A stretch of 64,000 nucleotides of DNA from Brevundimonas sp. (lineage in GTDB: Bacteria > Pseudomonadota > Alphaproteobacteria > Caulobacterales > Caulobacteraceae): the NCBI RefSeq assembly GCF_029946145.1, contig NZ_JAQSDY010000027.1, positions 1 to 64,000 on the forward strand, given 5' to 3'. How positions within the stretch are numbered: the first letter of the stretch is position 1; every line of letters starts with the position of its first letter. The position numbers and the translations under genes are program-made. Below, in pieces: positions 62,368 through 64,000 of the stretch. The notes beneath the pieces were generated by a model, which was not told the DNA's origin, searched no databases, and saw only the letters and a program-made list of their open reading frames with translations.

Positions 62368-62381
62368 CTAACAAACGGTAG
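62368..62381. promoter_or_regulatory. Operator-like element CTAACAAACGGTAG
   Basis: A full copy of the element found at 56208-56221 (reverse orientation, one mismatch), 52 bases before the hydratase start. It suggests that the hydratase-carboxylase part has its own promoter under the same regulator. Confidence 0.6.
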
Positions 62382-62402
62382 AAATGCTGAACGACGTATA
62401 TC

Positions 62403-62410
62403 AACAAACG
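62403..62410. promoter_or_regulatory. AACAAACG core, regulatory cluster site 3
   Basis: A third AACAAACG within 80 bases, 23 bases before the hydratase start. Confidence 0.4.
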
Positions 62411-62432
62411 TCGAGCAGGGAAGGTCCCGGGG

Positions 62433-63224
62433 ATGGCGCCGCATCGCATTGGCGATCTGACTATCGACCGCGCGGACGGGATCGCCACCCTGACGATCGA
62501 CCGTCCGGCGAAGTTGAACGCCCTGACCAACGCCTTCTGGGCCGACCTGCGCGCCGCCCTGACAATGGTCGAGACGGATGGTCAAACCCGCGTCGTTATC
62601 CTGACCGGCGCCGGCGAGAAGGCCTTCAGCGCCGGCGGCGACATCGGCGGCTTCGCGGACATGGACGACGGCCAGACCGGGATGCGCGCCTTCCAGATCG
62701 ACGCCATGGCCGGGTTCGCTGCGATCGAACGCTCCCCCCTGACCGTCATCGCGGCGGTCAACGGCTATGCCCTCGGCGGCGGCTGCGAATTGACCCTCGC
62801 CTGCGATTTCGCCATCGCATCCGAAACCGCGACTTTCGGGATGCCCGAGGCGGCATTAGGCCTCATCCCCGGCTTCGGCGCCATCCGCGCGCCGGAGGTG
62901 ATAGGCCGTCCGATGGCCAAATATCTGGTCGCGACCGGCGATAGGATTTCGGCCCTCCGTGCACTGGAGATCGGCCTTGTGCAGGCCGTCGTCGCCCCTG
63001 GCGACCTGATGGACGAGGCCAGAGCCTTGGCCCGCAAGGTCGCGGCCAACTCGCCCTACGCCCTGGCGGTCGGCAAGCGGCTGATGAATCGTCAGATCGA
63101 CCAAGCCGCCTTCGACTATTCGATCGAGGCCATCACCATGCTGCAATGCTCGGACGACCGGGCCGAAGGCGTCCGCGCCTTCGTCGAACGCCGCGCCCCA
63201 CGATTCGGCGGCGGAAAGGCCTGA
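62433..63224 (+). CDS. Enoyl-CoA hydratase/isomerase family protein
   Basis: A 263-residue crotonase. The oxyanion-hole segments are AFSAGGDIGGF and NGYALGGGCELTLACDFAIAS, with the first catalytic Glu in the latter and PEAALGLIPGFGAI for the second. It hydrates or isomerises an unsaturated acyl-CoA. It follows a 119-base gap with the regulatory cluster and lies five bases before the carboxylase subunit. Confidence 0.93.
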   Translation: MAPHRIGDLTIDRADGIATLTIDRPAKLNALTNAFWADLRAALTMVETDGQTRVVILTGAGEKAFSAGGDIGGFADMDDGQTGMRAFQIDAMAGFAAIERSPLTVIAAVNGYALGGGCELTLACDFAIASETATFGMPEAALGLIPGFGAIRAPEVIGRPMAKYLVATGDRISALRALEIGLVQAVVAPGDLMDEARALARKVAANSPYALAVGKRLMNRQIDQAAFDYSIEAITMLQCSDDRAEGVRAFVERRAPRFGGGKA

Positions 63225-63229
63225 TCCCC

Positions 63230-64000
63230 ATGCACGATACGAAGACCCCGACGATGCAGGACCGCATCGCCGAACTGCGCCAGCGCCAAGCGCGGGCCAT
63301 GGAGATGGGCGGCGAAGTCGGCCTGGCCAAACACCGCGCCTCCGGCCGGCTGCCGGTGCGCGAGCGGGTCGAACTTCTGATCGACGAGGGCAGCTGGTTT
63401 GAGATCGGCGCCCTGGGCCTGCCCGAACTGCGGACTTCCAAGCACGTGCCCGGCGATGCGGCCGTGACAGGATTCGCCCGGCTGGACGGCCGCAATATCG
63501 GCGTGATCGGGATCGACTCCTCAGTCCTGGCCGGTACGACGGCCCCGACCTCGATGCGCAAACAGGGCCGGCTGATCGAGATCGCCCAGAAGAACGGCTT
63601 TCCCATCGTCCTGCTGTGCGACGCGGACGGCGGGCGCATTCCGGACGTCATGGGCTGGCGCTTCAGCCACCTGCCGCTGGACTTCAAGACCTTCCTGAAG
63701 CCGACGGACGGCGGGCCCATTGTCCCTCGCGCCGCGGCGGTTCTGGGCCCGTCCTATGGCGACAGCGCCCTGCACGCCTCGACCGCCCACTTTGTCTGCA
63801 TGACGCGGTCCAGTTCGCTGGCCCTTGTCGGTCCGTCGATCGTCGAACAGGCGACGGGCGAGGTCCTGACTGACACCGACCTCGGCGGTCCTGACAAGGC
63901 CTTGGCGATCGGCAACGCCCATATGGCGGTGGAGAGCGAGGCCGACGCCATGGACGCCTTGGCCGCCTTCCTGTCCTTCCTGCCCGCCAATTCCAGCCTT
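63230..64000 (+). CDS. Acyl-CoA carboxylase beta (carboxyltransferase) subunit, 3' end outside the window
   Basis: At least 257 residues of a carboxyltransferase, open to the right edge. The start MHDTKTPTMQDRIAELRQRQ and the segments KHRASGRLPVRERVELLIDEGSWFE, TSMRKQGRLIEIAQKNG and VLLCDADGGRIPD are those of propionyl-, methylcrotonyl- or geranyl-CoA carboxylase beta subunits. A biotin-carrying alpha subunit should follow to the right. Next to a hydratase it suggests a leucine/isovalerate- or acyclic-terpene-like (Liu/Atu) route, but the substrate cannot be fixed from this part. Confidence 0.88.
   Translation, partial: MHDTKTPTMQDRIAELRQRQARAMEMGGEVGLAKHRASGRLPVRERVELLIDEGSWFEIGALGLPELRTSKHVPGDAAVTGFARLDGRNIGVIGIDSSVLAGTTAPTSMRKQGRLIEIAQKNGFPIVLLCDADGGRIPDVMGWRFSHLPLDFKTFLKPTDGGPIVPRAAAVLGPSYGDSALHASTAHFVCMTRSSSLALVGPSIVEQATGEVLTDTDLGGPDKALAIGNAHMAVESEADAMDALAAFLSFLPANSSL

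Overview
The window looks like chromosome from a GC-rich alphaproteobacterium of the Caulobacterales, most plausibly Brevundimonas or a close relative. The reasons are a zwf-pgl-edd-glk Entner-Doudoroff operon, two large TonB-dependent receptors, a LigD end-joining ligase, many ATGA/GTGA stop-start overlaps and very strong GC bias at third codon positions. The genus is inferred from gene content; no rRNA or other marker is present.

Layout. 1-6.1 kb: a heptamer tandem repeat, ligD, and a small accessory stretch holding two unknown coupled genes, an AbiEi/AbiEii type toxin-antitoxin pair and a frameshifted gene remnant. 6.1-11.5 kb: ubiA, two tandem paralogous lipoproteins, a three-gene minus-strand operon (membrane protein, HTH regulator, alpha/beta hydrolase) behind a perfect palindrome, and a fatty-acid desaturase. 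11.5-14.7 kb: a less GC-rich insert with a hybrid histidine kinase and a 184-bp IS21-like inverted-repeat remnant. 14.7-25.7 kb: a TonB receptor with an EF-hand loop, a methyltransferase fused in frame to a DUF1801 remnant, a YpfJ-type metallopeptidase, a retropepsin-like protein, a divergent LdcA / Mpl-like murein-recycling pair and a second hybrid kinase.

25.7-33.2 kb is an iron-acquisition locus. A rightward operon (PepSY membrane protein, DUF2271 with a flavinylation-like motif, DUF4198, ApbE, flavodoxin/FNR reductase) faces a leftward siderophore receptor-piuC pair. Both promoters carry the same TTGCRA-N5-TCGCAA dyad, which I read as a Fur-type operator. 33.5-37.0 kb has a degenerate-GGDEF/EAL protein and a ferredoxin-reductase-like flavoprotein.

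37.1-48.9 kb is one very compact run: a YerC/TrpR-like regulator, hisG, hisD, a fused hisC-like/hisB gene, hisH, hisA, hisF, hisIE, then zwf, pgl, edd and glk. Nearly every junction overlaps. The HisC-like half of the fusion lacks the PLP lysine and the Asn-Pro loop, so it looks like a pseudoenzyme attached to HisB. 49-54 kb holds small lipoproteins, a DUF1295 protein, homogentisate dioxygenase, an ArsO-like flavoprotein and an acyl-CoA dehydrogenase.

54.4-55.9 kb is a complete IS1182-family element with terminal repeats and a 4-bp target duplication. It sits between the acyl-CoA dehydrogenase and a divergent catabolic operon (56.3 kb to the window end): acyl-CoA synthetase, SDR, cytochrome P450, TetR, SDR, alpha/beta hydrolase, enoyl-CoA hydratase and an acyl-CoA carboxylase beta subunit cut by the window edge. 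A nearly identical 14-bp element occurs in front of both halves of this operon and is a good candidate for the TetR operator. No tRNA, rRNA or CRISPR array was seen.
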